Of a stretch of DNA of 64,000 nucleotides, positions 34,389-43,450 are shown in pieces. How positions within the stretch are numbered: position 1 is the first letter of the stretch; every line of letters begins with the position of its first letter. A model generated the notes under the pieces. That model had not been told where the DNA came from and did not search any database. It was given only the letters and a program-made list of their open reading frames with translations. Source of the stretch: an uncultured Porphyromonadaceae bacterium (GTDB taxonomy: Bacteria > Bacteroidota > Bacteroidia > Bacteroidales > Muribaculaceae); the NCBI GenBank assembly GCA_945873625.1, contig CAMCDS010000001.1, positions 1 to 64,000 on the forward strand, given 5' to 3'. A program made the position numbers and the translations under genes.

Positions 34389-34601
34389 TTATCTACACCA
34401 CTTGCGGTAAAATTCATACACGGTTCGCCATTTTGGAAAATCTTTGGGTAGGAGTTGCCATTGACATCCCGTTTTAATTATGTAGAACACGGCATTAAGA
34501 ATCTCAAATATGCCTGCCTTTGATTTTGTTTTGAAAATTACAGGAAATTTTTCAAAAATGAAGTTACGTTGTCTGAGTGTCAAATCTGTAGTATATCCCA
34601 A
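34389..34601 (-). pseudogene. IS5-family transposase remnant (N-terminal fragment)
   Basis: The 70-residue frame matches the start of IS5/IS4-type transposases (DUF4096 region). [14 protein letters not shown] is followed by the characteristic [20 protein letters not shown], normally the lead-in to the catalytic part. It stops directly after RKWCR, and no DDE domain is visible downstream, so the copy is truncated. Its low GC contrasts with neighbours. It lies inside the 36-bp inverted-repeat bracket. Confidence 0.8.
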
Positions 34602-34690
34602 TCTACTCCTGTCAGTTACAAATGGTTAAATCCATATAACCGAATCAGTCTGCAATAAATTGTGTGCTGATGTATAGAATTACCTTAACA

Positions 34691-34784
34691 GCGCATCTCT
34701 CTGGCGCTTTTTGTCTTGTTCTTCAGTCACGTAGCTACTGCTACGCTCCTTCATCACAAGACAAAAATCACTCAGAGATATGCG
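34691..34784. repeat. Long imperfect palindrome
   Basis: The left arm 34691-34720 (including GCGCATCTCT and TTTTTGTCTTGT) pairs imperfectly with the right arm 34755-34784 (ACAAGACAAAAA, AGAGATATGC). The loop contains the small perfect stem CGTAGC-TACT-GCTACG. It directly abuts the right 36-bp repeat arm. Confidence 0.8.
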
Positions 34785-34785
34785 A

Positions 34786-34821
34786 CCCCAGCGTTAACAA
34801 ATATTGGGGAACGGGGTCTTA
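34786..34821. repeat. 36-bp repeat, right arm of a perfect inverted pair
   Basis: Exact reverse complement of 34173-34208. It ends 17 bp before the -33 box of the polysaccharide operon promoter. Confidence 0.92.
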
Positions 34822-34837
34822 ATGTTAATTTCGGTTT

Positions 34838-34867
34838 TTGCGGTTACATAAAAAATAATTACCTTTG
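34838..34867 (+). promoter_or_regulatory. Promoter of the polysaccharide operon
   Basis: TTG (34838-34840, within TTTTTG), 19 nt, TACCTTTG (34860-34867). Transcription is expected near 34874, giving a leader of about 80 nt to the upxY-like ATG at 34956. This leader is the likely loading site for the antiterminator. Confidence 0.8.
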
Positions 34868-34955
34868 TCGGATATTATGCATCGACCGGGAGGCTGAAAA
34901 AGCATCGCCGCTACATGCCGCCCGAGCCATAGATGCATAATGAGAGATCAGACAG

Positions 34956-35528
34956 ATGACCTCGACAAACTCTTTCTCAACGACATACACACCGTCGGCC
35001 GATGGGACCGACGGCCGCGAAGCGCACCCCGGACGCTGGTATGCGGCCTTCACGCGGAGCAACGCCGAACGCACGGCGGCAGCCGCGCTGACCCGTAACG
35101 GCTTCGAGACCTACATCCCTACCCGCGTGGAAATGAGGCAGTGGAGCGACCGCCGCAAGCGCGTCGAGGTGCTGCTGATGCCACGCGTAGTCTTCATCCG
35201 CACCGCGCCCGAGCGTCTGCCCGAGCTGGTGAGGATGAGCTGCCTGACGTCGATACTCAGGTCGCCCGGACAGCGCGAGGCGGCCGTGATTCCCGACGCG
35301 GAGATGAACCGCTTTATCTTTCTGGTGGGCAACGCCACGGAGGGCATCGAGGTTACGCCGCCCAGGGTGGTGAAGGGCGAGAAGGTGGTGATCACCCGCG
35401 GCTCGCTCCGCGGACTCGAGGGGATGGCCACCCAGGACTCGGAAGGAATGAGCCGCCTCACCATCCTCATCGACAACCTCTGCTGCGCCTCGGTAAGCGT
35501 GCCGCTCATCGACCTCTCGCCTGTCTGA
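34956..35528 (+). CDS. UpxY family transcription antiterminator (NusG-like)
   Basis: The 190-residue NusG-related protein has an NGN domain (RWYAAFTRSNAERTAAAAL near residue 28, then YIPTRVEMRQWSDRRKRVEVLLMPRVVFIR). A C-terminal KOW-type region follows (VVKGEKVVITRGSLRGLEGMA near 145). Proteins of this type sit first in Bacteroides capsule operons and keep RNA polymerase elongating through the long transcript, acting on the leader of their own operon. Here too it is the first gene, 55 bp ahead of the exporter gene. No UpxZ-type inhibitor gene follows. Confidence 0.9.
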   Translation: MTSTNSFSTTYTPSADGTDGREAHPGRWYAAFTRSNAERTAAAALTRNGFETYIPTRVEMRQWSDRRKRVEVLLMPRVVFIRTAPERLPELVRMSCLTSILRSPGQREAAVIPDAEMNRFIFLVGNATEGIEVTPPRVVKGEKVVITRGSLRGLEGMATQDSEGMSRLTILIDNLCCASVSVPLIDLSPV

Positions 35529-35583
35529 GAGACAATTATCCAACTACCATTCTTTCTCCATACATACTTTTCCGAAAAGCATC

Positions 35584-36426
35584 ATGCACACAACCCTACG
35601 CAAGCTTATCGCCTGTATCGGCGTGGCAGCATCACTGGCACTGACATCGTGCACCCCCAAGAACGTAGCATACTTTCAGGACATCGACGACACGCTCGTT
35701 ACCATCGACCGGGCATCCACCCAGATAAAGGTGCAGCCCGAAGACAAGCTCTCGATCGTGGTCCACTCGAAAGACGACGCGCTCTCCAAGCTCTTCAACC
35801 TCCCCGTGGTCTCGACCAACATCACGCAGGCCACGCTGACCACCGACGTGCGCACCATCCGCAACGACGGCGGCGTGAAATCGGGCGTCTCGGTCTACAC
35901 CGTGGCCCCCGACGGCACCATCGACTTCCCTATCCTCGGCAAGCTCCGCCTCGAAGGAATGACACGCTCGGAAGTGGCCGGATTCATCAAGGGTGAGCTG
36001 ATGGGGCGCGACCTGGTGAAAGACCCGACCATCACGGTGGAGTTCGTCAACACGGGCGTCAACGTGCTCGGCGAGGTCAACCAGCCGGGACGCATGGAGG
36101 TGAACCGCGACCACCTCACTGTGCTCGACGCCCTGGCGATGGCCGGCGACATGACCATCCAGGGACAGCGCGACAACGTGCTCGTCATCCGCGAGGAGAA
36201 CGGGCAGCGCAAGACCTACCGCCTCGACCTCACCAACTCGAAGCAGGCCATGGCCTCGCCCGGCTTCTATCTGAAGCAGAACGACGTGGTCTACGTCGAG
36301 CCCAACTCCATGCAGAAACGTGCCTCCACCACCAACGGCAACAATGTGCTCTCGACGGCCTTCTGGGTGTCGGTGGCTTCGCTGCTAACTTCGATAGCCG
36401 TGCTGGTAATCAACTCCGTAAAATAA
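35584..36426 (+). CDS. Polysaccharide export outer-membrane lipoprotein (Wza-like)
   Basis: This protein forms the outer-membrane/periplasmic channel for exopolysaccharide. The 280-residue protein has a lipobox (ASLALTSC, Cys about 23) followed by TPKNVAYFQDID. A Poly_export domain comes next (IKVQPEDKLSIVVHSKDD), then SLBB-type segments (YTVAPDGTIDFPILGKLRLEGMTRSE; VNVLGEVNQPGRMEVNRDHLTVLDALAMAGD). A C-terminal helix (STAFWVSVASLLTSIAVLV) is as expected for Wza homologues. It precedes the Wzc-like gene by 10 bp. Confidence 0.94.
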   Translation: MHTTLRKLIACIGVAASLALTSCTPKNVAYFQDIDDTLVTIDRASTQIKVQPEDKLSIVVHSKDDALSKLFNLPVVSTNITQATLTTDVRTIRNDGGVKSGVSVYTVAPDGTIDFPILGKLRLEGMTRSEVAGFIKGELMGRDLVKDPTITVEFVNTGVNVLGEVNQPGRMEVNRDHLTVLDALAMAGDMTIQGQRDNVLVIREENGQRKTYRLDLTNSKQAMASPGFYLKQNDVVYVEPNSMQKRASTTNGNNVLSTAFWVSVASLLTSIAVLVINSVK

Positions 36427-36436
36427 CAATCCGACG

Positions 36437-38839
36437 ATGGACAACAACAATACGCAAGACCTCTCGGCACAGGCAGAAAAGCCCTTCTCTCCCACCGACT
36501 TCTTCCGGCTCTGCATCGGCAACTGGAAATGGTTTGTCGCCTCGCTGGCCGTATTCCTGATAATCGGCTACTTCTACGGCCGCAGCCGCGTGCCGGTCTA
36601 TCAGTCGACGGCCTCGGTGCTCATCAAGGAGCAGAACAACGGCCGCTCGATGATGGACGTCAGCCAGGCATTCTCGTCGATGGGACTGGTGAACAGCAAC
36701 GTGAGCGTCAACAACGAACTGATAGCCTTCACCTCGCCCTCTATAATGTATGAAGTAGTGAAGCGGCTCGGCCTGCAGGTGAGCTACACCAGCCCCGGCA
36801 CATTCCACGACCGGACGCTCTACGGAAAGACCCTGCCGATCACCCTCGGCTTCGGAAGCCTCGAGGAGAACGCCAACGCCTCGCTGAAACTGACACTGAT
36901 GCCAAACGGCAAAATCACGCTCTACGACTTCCGCAGCTATGGCGAGGACGGAGAGGTGAAGCACTCCGAGGAGGTAACCACCGACTGGAGCCTCAACACC
37001 GTGAAGACGCCGCTCGGAAACATCACCATACGCCGCAACCCGGCCTTCACCGGCAAGATAAAGAAGCCGCTGGAGATCGAGGTGTGGCGCAGCGGCCTGC
37101 AGCAGAGCGTGGCCTCATGGTGCGGCGCCGTCAAAGGCACGCTCCACGACAAGATGGCCGACGTGATCGACCTCCGGGCCAATGCCGTCAACCCAGAGCT
37201 GGCCATCGACATCCTCAAGAACGTGATTACGGTCTACAATGAGAAATGGGTGGAGGACAAGAACATAATAGCCCACGCCACCTCCGACTTCATCAACGAC
37301 CGCCTCGCAGTGATAGAGAAAGACCTCGGCACCGTCGACGCCGACATCTCCAACTTCAAGAGCGAGCACCTGATTCCGGACATCAAGGAAGCGTCGAGGA
37401 TGTATCTCGAAAAATCGGTCAAAAACGAGGAGGAGATGCTTGAAATCAACAACCGCCTGCAGGTGGCCCGCTATATGCGCGGATTCCTCAACAATCCGGC
37501 CAACGCCACGTCGGTGCTCCCCGTCAACACCGGCATCGGCGACGTCAACATCGAGGCCCAGATTGGCGACTACAACCAGATGCTGCTCGCCCGCAACAAC
37601 ATAGCCGCCAACTCCTCGGCGTCGAACCCCCTCGTCAAGGACTACGACTCGTCGCTCAAAGGGCTGCGCCACGCAATCGTGCAGACCATCGACCAGGTGA
37701 TCGTGGCCCTCACCACCTCGCTCAACAATACGCGCGGCGCGCGCGGAGAAGCACGCGAACAGATAGCCTCCAATCCCTCGCAGGCCAAATACCTCCTCTC
37801 GGTAGAGCGCCAGCAGAAGGTGAAGGAGTCGCTCTATCTGTTCCTGCTCGAGAAGCGCGAGGAGAACGAGCTGACGCAGACGTTCACCTCCTACAACACC
37901 CGCATCATCACGCCCCCGACCACGCCGCTCCGCCCCATCTCGCCGAAGCGTCCGCTAATCATGCTCGTGGCCGGATTCCTCGGCATCGTCATTCCGGCCA
38001 TCGCGCTCTACATGAGCGTAACGCTCGACACCAAGGTGCGCCGCTCGAAAGACCTCGAGTCGCTCCCCATCCCCTTCGCCGGAGAGATACCCGGAGAGAC
38101 GAGCCTGCGCAAACGCCTCTTCTCGCGCAAGGAGAAGAGGGCCGAGGGGAAGACGAAGCCGGTGGTCGAACACGGCAACCGAAACGCCATCAACGAGGCG
38201 TTCCGCGTGATGAGGTCCAACCTCGACTTCATGGACTCGAAGGAGAACCGCGCCCAGGTGCTGATGCTGACGTCATATTTCCCCGGATCGGGAAAATCGT
38301 TCATCTCGCTCAACCTTGCCATGACCTACGCCATCAAGGGAAAGAAGGTGTTGCTCATCGACGGCGACCTGCGCCACGGATCTACATCGGCCGTAATCGG
38401 CAGCCCCGACGAAGGCGTAACCAACTATCTGGCCGGAAAGACCGACGACTGGAAGAAACTCGTGCTCGACTCAGGCTTCGAGGAGCACCTCTTCATACTC
38501 CCCATCGGCCACAAGGCCCCCAACCCCGCCGAGCTGCTTGAAAACGGCCGCTTCAAGGAGATGGTGCAGGAGGCCCGGGGCATCTACGACGTAATCATCG
38601 TCGACTGTCCGCCCGACACGATCGTGGCCGACCCGCAGCTCATAGCCGACGTGGCCGACCGCACGGTGTTCGTAGTGCGCGCAGGCGTCTTCGACAAGAG
38701 CCTCCTCTCAGAGGTGATGCGTCTCTACAACACGAAGAAATACAACGGAATGGCCATAGTGCTCAACGACGTACGCCAGACGGCAAGCTCGCCCTACGGC
38801 TACTACTACGGCTCTTCGTATTACTACTACTCGAAATAA
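36437..38839 (+). CDS. Polysaccharide co-polymerase / BY-type tyrosine kinase (Wzc-like)
   Basis: The 800-residue inner-membrane protein controls chain length and export. A Wzz domain has a helix near residues 30-48 (WFVASLAVFLIIGYFYG) and a long periplasmic coiled region (about 50-510). The second helix lies near 515-540 (LIMLVAGFLGIVIPAIALYM). The cytoplasmic BY-kinase domain has Walker A SYFPGSGKSFISLN near 612-625, Walker A' VLLIDGDLRHG near 638 and Walker B VIIVDCPP near 718. The C-terminus is a tyrosine cluster (YGYYYGSSYYYYSK) for autophosphorylation. All motifs are intact. The phosphatase gene follows 12 bp later. Confidence 0.95.
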   Translation: MDNNNTQDLSAQAEKPFSPTDFFRLCIGNWKWFVASLAVFLIIGYFYGRSRVPVYQSTASVLIKEQNNGRSMMDVSQAFSSMGLVNSNVSVNNELIAFTSPSIMYEVVKRLGLQVSYTSPGTFHDRTLYGKTLPITLGFGSLEENANASLKLTLMPNGKITLYDFRSYGEDGEVKHSEEVTTDWSLNTVKTPLGNITIRRNPAFTGKIKKPLEIEVWRSGLQQSVASWCGAVKGTLHDKMADVIDLRANAVNPELAIDILKNVITVYNEKWVEDKNIIAHATSDFINDRLAVIEKDLGTVDADISNFKSEHLIPDIKEASRMYLEKSVKNEEEMLEINNRLQVARYMRGFLNNPANATSVLPVNTGIGDVNIEAQIGDYNQMLLARNNIAANSSASNPLVKDYDSSLKGLRHAIVQTIDQVIVALTTSLNNTRGARGEAREQIASNPSQAKYLLSVERQQKVKESLYLFLLEKREENELTQTFTSYNTRIITPPTTPLRPISPKRPLIMLVAGFLGIVIPAIALYMSVTLDTKVRRSKDLESLPIPFAGEIPGETSLRKRLFSRKEKRAEGKTKPVVEHGNRNAINEAFRVMRSNLDFMDSKENRAQVLMLTSYFPGSGKSFISLNLAMTYAIKGKKVLLIDGDLRHGSTSAVIGSPDEGVTNYLAGKTDDWKKLVLDSGFEEHLFILPIGHKAPNPAELLENGRFKEMVQEARGIYDVIIVDCPPDTIVADPQLIADVADRTVFVVRAGVFDKSLLSEVMRLYNTKKYNGMAIVLNDVRQTASSPYGYYYGSSYYYYSK

Positions 38840-38851
38840 CCAACGCACAAC

Positions 38852-39577
38852 GTGCTCTTCTTCAACCGAAAGAAATCACTGAGGGAAGCGGAATTCACGC
38901 CGGGATTCACCGACTGGCACTCCCATATCCTCCCCGGCGTGGACGACGGCGTCCCCTCGATCGAGGAGTCGCTCGAGATTCTCGACCGATATGCCGAAAT
39001 GGGCGTCGGCAAAGTATGGCTCACCCCCCACATCATGGAAGACGTGCCCAACGCGCCCGACGCCCTGCGCGCACGCTTCGCCGAGCTCAAAGAGGCCTAT
39101 TCAGGCCCCATAGAGCTCAGGCTCGCCGCCGAAAACATGATCGACCCCCTCTTCGAGGCAAGACTCGCCGCCGGCGAACTGCTCCCGATAGGCGAACACG
39201 CCGACCACCTGCTCGTCGAGACCTCCTACATCAACGCCCCGGTGCACTTCCGCGAACTGATACGCGAGATAAAACGGAAAGGGTATTTCCCCATCCTCGC
39301 CCATCCCGAGCGTTACCGCTACATGCGCGAGGAAGACTATCTGAGCCTGCACGGCGAAGACGTGAAATTCCAGATAAACCTCTTCTCGCTGCTCGGACTC
39401 TACGGCCCCGAAGCCGCCCGCAAGGCCGACTGGCTACTCAGGCAGGGACTCGCCGACATAGCCGGCAGCGACATCCACAAGGCCTCGATGCTCCGGTTCT
39501 TCGACGCCCCGCTCCCGGGAGGAAAGACCCTCAAGGCACTTAAACGACTCTCTCATCCAATCAACTATCCGACATGA
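38852..39577 (+). CDS. Tyrosine-protein phosphatase, CpsB/YwqE type (PHP fold)
   Basis: The 241-residue metal-dependent phosphatase would dephosphorylate the adjacent BY-kinase. PHP motifs are visible: FTDWHSHILPGVDDG near residue 18, ENMIDPLF with the acidic residues, the ILAHPERYRYM His near 151, and DIAGSDIHKASML near 205. The start is a GTG at 38852, since no ATG precedes the conserved N-terminus. The last codons overlap the ATG of the UDP-sugar dehydrogenase gene (ATGA at 39574). Confidence 0.93.
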   Translation: MLFFNRKKSLREAEFTPGFTDWHSHILPGVDDGVPSIEESLEILDRYAEMGVGKVWLTPHIMEDVPNAPDALRARFAELKEAYSGPIELRLAAENMIDPLFEARLAAGELLPIGEHADHLLVETSYINAPVHFRELIREIKRKGYFPILAHPERYRYMREEDYLSLHGEDVKFQINLFSLLGLYGPEAARKADWLLRQGLADIAGSDIHKASMLRFFDAPLPGGKTLKALKRLSHPINYPT

Positions 39578-40884
39578 ATATAGCTATAGTAGGCACAGGC
39601 TATGTAGGCCTCGTCTCCGGCGCCTGTTTCGCCGAGATGGGAATCGACGTTACCTGCGTCGACATCGACACATCCAAAATCGACCGCCTGCGCAAAGGCG
39701 AGATACCCATCTATGAGCCCGGACTCGAAGACATGGTGCGCCGCAACGTCGAGGCCGGACGTCTCCACTTCACCACCTCGCTGGCCGAGACGCTCCCCAC
39801 GGTGGAAGTGGTGTTCTCTGCCGTCGGCACCCCGCCCGACGAAGACGGCTCGGCCGATCTCAGCTACGTGCTCGACGTGGCACGTGAGTTCGGACGCAAC
39901 ATCAGCCGCTACACGCTGCTCGTTACCAAGTCGACCGTGCCCGTAGGCACCGCCGCCAAGGTGCGCGAGGCCATCGCCGAAGAGCTGCGCAAGCGGGGCG
40001 AGCAGATACCTTTCGACGTGGCCTCCAACCCCGAGTTTCTCAAAGAGGGCGCTGCCATCAAGGACTTCATGAGCCCCGACCGCGTGGTGGTCGGCACCGA
40101 AAGCGAACAGGCCCGCAAGGTGATGGAACGCCTCTACCGCCCCTTCATGCTCGTCAGCGACCGCATGATATTCACCGACATACCTTCGGCCGAAATGATA
40201 AAATACGCCGCCAACTCGATGCTCGCCACCCGCATCTCGTTCATGAACGACATCGCCAACCTGTGTGAGCTGGTGGGCGCCGACGCCAACATGGTGCGCA
40301 AAGGGATAGGCTCCGACACCCGAATCGGAAAGAAATTCCTCTACCCCGGATGCGGCTACGGCGGCTCGTGCTTCCCCAAAGACGTGAAGGCCCTGATCAA
40401 GAGCGCCGACCAGGCCGGCTACGACATGCGCGTGCTCCGCGCCGTGGAGGAGGTGAACATCGCCCAGAAGGAGATACTATTCAAAAAACTGATGCGACAT
40501 TTCGGCGGCGACATCAAGGGGAAGCGCATAGCCCTCTGGGGACTCGCCTTCAAGCCCGAGACCGACGACATGCGCGAGGCCCCCGCTCTCGTGCTTATCG
40601 ACCTCATACGCAAGGCCGGAGCCACGGCTAAAGTCTACGACCCCGTGGCCATGGACGAATGCCGCCGGCGCCTCGGCGACGCCGTGGAATACGCCACCGA
40701 CATGTATGACGCCGCGCTCGACGCCGACGCCCTGCTCCTCGTGACGGAATGGAAGCAGTTTCGCATGCCCTCGCTCCCCGTGCTCAAGCGCACCATGCGC
40801 CGCCCCCTCATAATCGACGGACGCAACATCTACGACCCCGAATATCTGCGCGAATCGGGATTCACCTACGACAAGATTGGCTGA
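39574..40884 (+). CDS. UDP-glucose 6-dehydrogenase family protein
   Basis: This enzyme oxidises a UDP-hexose (probably UDP-glucose) twice with NAD to the uronic acid, a precursor for acidic polysaccharides. The 436-residue protein has the N-terminal Rossmann motif GTGYVGLVSGACFAEMG (residues 7-23) and SNPEFLKEGAAIKDFMSPDRVV near 150. KYAANSMLATRISFMNDI follows near 210, and the catalytic Cys is at 266 (GCGYGGSCFPKD). A C-terminal UDPGDH_C domain begins with ALWGLAFKPETDDMREAP. It is complete. A second dehydrogenase of different subgroup lies at 43451. Confidence 0.94.
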   Translation: MNIAIVGTGYVGLVSGACFAEMGIDVTCVDIDTSKIDRLRKGEIPIYEPGLEDMVRRNVEAGRLHFTTSLAETLPTVEVVFSAVGTPPDEDGSADLSYVLDVAREFGRNISRYTLLVTKSTVPVGTAAKVREAIAEELRKRGEQIPFDVASNPEFLKEGAAIKDFMSPDRVVVGTESEQARKVMERLYRPFMLVSDRMIFTDIPSAEMIKYAANSMLATRISFMNDIANLCELVGADANMVRKGIGSDTRIGKKFLYPGCGYGGSCFPKDVKALIKSADQAGYDMRVLRAVEEVNIAQKEILFKKLMRHFGGDIKGKRIALWGLAFKPETDDMREAPALVLIDLIRKAGATAKVYDPVAMDECRRRLGDAVEYATDMYDAALDADALLLVTEWKQFRMPSLPVLKRTMRRPLIIDGRNIYDPEYLRESGFTYDKIG

Positions 40885-42193
40885 CCGAAGCATCGCATTG
40901 AACCTCAACGGCATCATCGGCTCGCTGAAATCCAGCAGACTGGCCAAAGACTCATTCTGGGCCGTATTCGGCAACGGACTGGGCTACGGCCTGCTGCTGC
41001 TCGCCGGCATCGTCATCGCCCGATTCCTCGGACGCGACGTCTACGGCGAGTACGGCCTCGTGAAGACCACGATGATCTACATCGCCGGCTTCGCCACCCT
41101 CGGCCTCGGCATCTCGTCTACCAAATACATAGCCAACGCCCTGCATGCCGACCGCTCGCACGTGCGCTCGCTGGCCCGCGACGCCGTCAGCATCACTCTC
41201 GTCTTCAGCACCATGCTCGCCGCAGGGCTCGCCGCAGTGGCAAATCCCCTTGCCGCTTTCCTCGGCGAGTCCGGCCTCGTCGGCGCTTTCAGGGCCCTCG
41301 CGGTCATAATCGTGTTCAAAGCCTTGAACACCACCCAGAACGGTGTGCTCGCCGGATTCGGCGATTTCCGCGAGATTGCCAGAAACAGTGTCGCCTCCGG
41401 AGTGCTGATGCTTGCCGCCTGCGTGCCGCTCACCTACTTCTTCGGGCTTACCGGCGCTTTCATCTCCCTCGCAGCCTCGCAGGGATGCAACGCACTGCTC
41501 AACTATCTCTCCATCAGAAAACGCACCGCCTCGCTGACCGACCAGCAGAGCGGCTCCCACAAACGCGAACTCATCGCCTTCTCCTTCCCCATCGCCCTCC
41601 AGGAGCTCAACTATACTGTCTGCAACTGGGGCGGAATAATGCTGCTGACGAAACTATCGTCTGTGGGACAGGTAGGTATCTACAGCGCCACCATGCAGTG
41701 GAACGGAATCATAACCTTCATCCCCGGACTGCTCAGCAACGTCATTCTCTCCCACCTAAGCGGCACCGCCGGCGACGAGAAAGCCCACACCCACACGCTC
41801 CGCACAATGCTCGGCGTCAACTTCCTCACCACTGCAATACCGCTCGCGGCCATATATATGCTGGCCGGCTGGATTGCCGCCTTCTACGGCGCAACGTTTG
41901 CTGAAATGAAAGGCGTGATGCAGGTGATGACAACAGCCACGGTGTTCACGGCCTGTGCTTCGGTGCTTTACAGCGAACTCCTCTCGCGCGGCCACAACTG
42001 GCTTCTGCTCTCCGTCAGAATAGTGCAGGACATCGTCATACTCGGCACCGCCTGGCTTCTGCTCCGGCAAGGCGAAGGCACCAACGGAATGAGCGGCGCG
42101 ATGGACTATGCTGTCGGATACGTAACCGGCTCGGTGGCTTACTTCATCATCCTGCTCGGGGCTGTGAGGCTGACAGACAGAAAAAGTAAATAG
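40877..42193 (+). CDS. Polysaccharide repeat-unit flippase (Wzx-like)
   Basis: The 438-residue membrane protein with about 12-14 predicted helices belongs to the oligosaccharide flippase (MVF/PST) group that moves lipid-linked repeat units to the periplasm. Typical features are the N-terminal SSRLAKDSFWAVFGNGLGYGLLLLAGIVIARFLGRDVYGEYGLVK and the basic loop HKRELIAFSFPIALQELNYTV near residue 228. The start is a TTG at 40877, overlapping the upstream stop by 8 bp; no ATG exists before the first helix. It sits between the dehydrogenase and a polymerase-like gene, as expected for a Wzx/Wzy cluster. Confidence 0.9.
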   Translation: MADRSIALNLNGIIGSLKSSRLAKDSFWAVFGNGLGYGLLLLAGIVIARFLGRDVYGEYGLVKTTMIYIAGFATLGLGISSTKYIANALHADRSHVRSLARDAVSITLVFSTMLAAGLAAVANPLAAFLGESGLVGAFRALAVIIVFKALNTTQNGVLAGFGDFREIARNSVASGVLMLAACVPLTYFFGLTGAFISLAASQGCNALLNYLSIRKRTASLTDQQSGSHKRELIAFSFPIALQELNYTVCNWGGIMLLTKLSSVGQVGIYSATMQWNGIITFIPGLLSNVILSHLSGTAGDEKAHTHTLRTMLGVNFLTTAIPLAAIYMLAGWIAAFYGATFAEMKGVMQVMTTATVFTACASVLYSELLSRGHNWLLLSVRIVQDIVILGTAWLLLRQGEGTNGMSGAMDYAVGYVTGSVAYFIILLGAVRLTDRKSK

Positions 42194-42208
42194 ACCAGCA
42201 CTCAGACC

Positions 42209-43402
42209 ATGCCGACCATACTATTCTTCATCGCCGTAATCTGCTCGATGATTTCCCAGACACCGGAACTCATCGCCATGAAGGCCGACGCTTATCTGAA
42301 GATTACGTGGATCTTTCCTCTGCTCTATCTGGTGGTGGTCAGGTTCCGGTCGGTCATTTCCCTGAAACTCGCTTTCTATTATTTCTTCGTCATAATATTC
42401 GGTCTCTACTGCTGCATAATGCAGCTAAGCACCAATATCGATTACCTTACAGGCGAAATCGGCTCCGATATAGTCAACATCGGCATCTCGTTCATGGTAA
42501 CCGTGGTGTCGTTCGCCTATTGGGAAAACTACGGAAGTCCGCGCAAGCTTAGATGGCTGGTGGTATGTCTGACAGTCTGCGGCGCCTATCTCGCTTATGC
42601 CGTCTATTCGCAGTTTCTTGTAAAGGCCGACATCTCGGCCATACAGTATGCTTTCACCGAGAAGAACTCCATGGGCCAGATCCTCGTGAACGTCATGGTG
42701 TTCGGAATAGCCTGCTACATACCCAAGTACACGCCTTCGAGAGTGATGTATATCATCGCATTCGTCTTCATGCTCACCGTTGTGTTCATGATGAAGTCGA
42801 GAGCTACGCTTGTCGGTGTCTTCTTCGTGATTGGATACTATATCCTGATGTATAAGAACACGAAGGTCCGCGTGCTTCTGTTCGCCCTCTCGGCGGCAGC
42901 GCTCGTCTACCTGTGGGTGAGTCCGTCGGCCTACGAGACAATCGTCGGCAACATCCTGCTCGGCGGCCGCGACACTACCGACCTCGACGACCTCTCTTCG
43001 GGACGTATCTATCTCATGAGCCAGCAGATAGCCAAGATTCCCGACAACCTGATATTCGGTTCGGGAGTCGACTATATGGACTGCTTCCCGGTGATGGTGC
43101 TCGTGCAGTACGGACTAATAGGCACATTCATCATGTTCCTCTTCCTGACGGAAGTAGCAGCCAAGGTGTCGGTGAAATTCAAACCGCGAAAAGGGATAAA
43201 CCTCGCTGCCTATCTGCTCTTCTGGATTATGATGATTAACTCTCTGTTCGAGGCCTATCCTCCATTCGGACCCGGAGTAAAATGCTTCATTCTATGGATG
43301 GCATTCGGGTTCGCTCTCGCCGCCTACCGACGCCGGCAACCCGCGAAGCAGAGACCGGTCAGCCCCAGTATGGCCGACAGAAGGCTGCGATTCCGGGAGT
43401 AA
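42209..43402 (+). CDS. O-antigen polymerase-like membrane protein (Wzy candidate 1)
   Basis: The 397-residue protein has about ten hydrophobic helices and a larger extracytoplasmic loop. The layout fits Wzy polymerase / O-antigen ligase (Wzy_C) proteins. The segment MKSRATLVGVFFVIGYYILMY near residue 192 resembles the S-R-x-x-hydrophobic core motif of that family. LSSGRIYLMSQQIAKIPDNLIFGSGVDY near 265-290 resembles the conserved NGRxxxW...GxG region. Sequence drift is high in this class, so the call depends partly on position directly after Wzx. Confidence 0.82.
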   Translation: MPTILFFIAVICSMISQTPELIAMKADAYLKITWIFPLLYLVVVRFRSVISLKLAFYYFFVIIFGLYCCIMQLSTNIDYLTGEIGSDIVNIGISFMVTVVSFAYWENYGSPRKLRWLVVCLTVCGAYLAYAVYSQFLVKADISAIQYAFTEKNSMGQILVNVMVFGIACYIPKYTPSRVMYIIAFVFMLTVVFMMKSRATLVGVFFVIGYYILMYKNTKVRVLLFALSAAALVYLWVSPSAYETIVGNILLGGRDTTDLDDLSSGRIYLMSQQIAKIPDNLIFGSGVDYMDCFPVMVLVQYGLIGTFIMFLFLTEVAAKVSVKFKPRKGINLAAYLLFWIMMINSLFEAYPPFGPGVKCFILWMAFGFALAAYRRRQPAKQRPVSPSMADRRLRFRE

Positions 43403-43450
43403 ACACGCCGGCACATAATTATCCAGTGTATTCGTTTTCAGAACAGTCAG

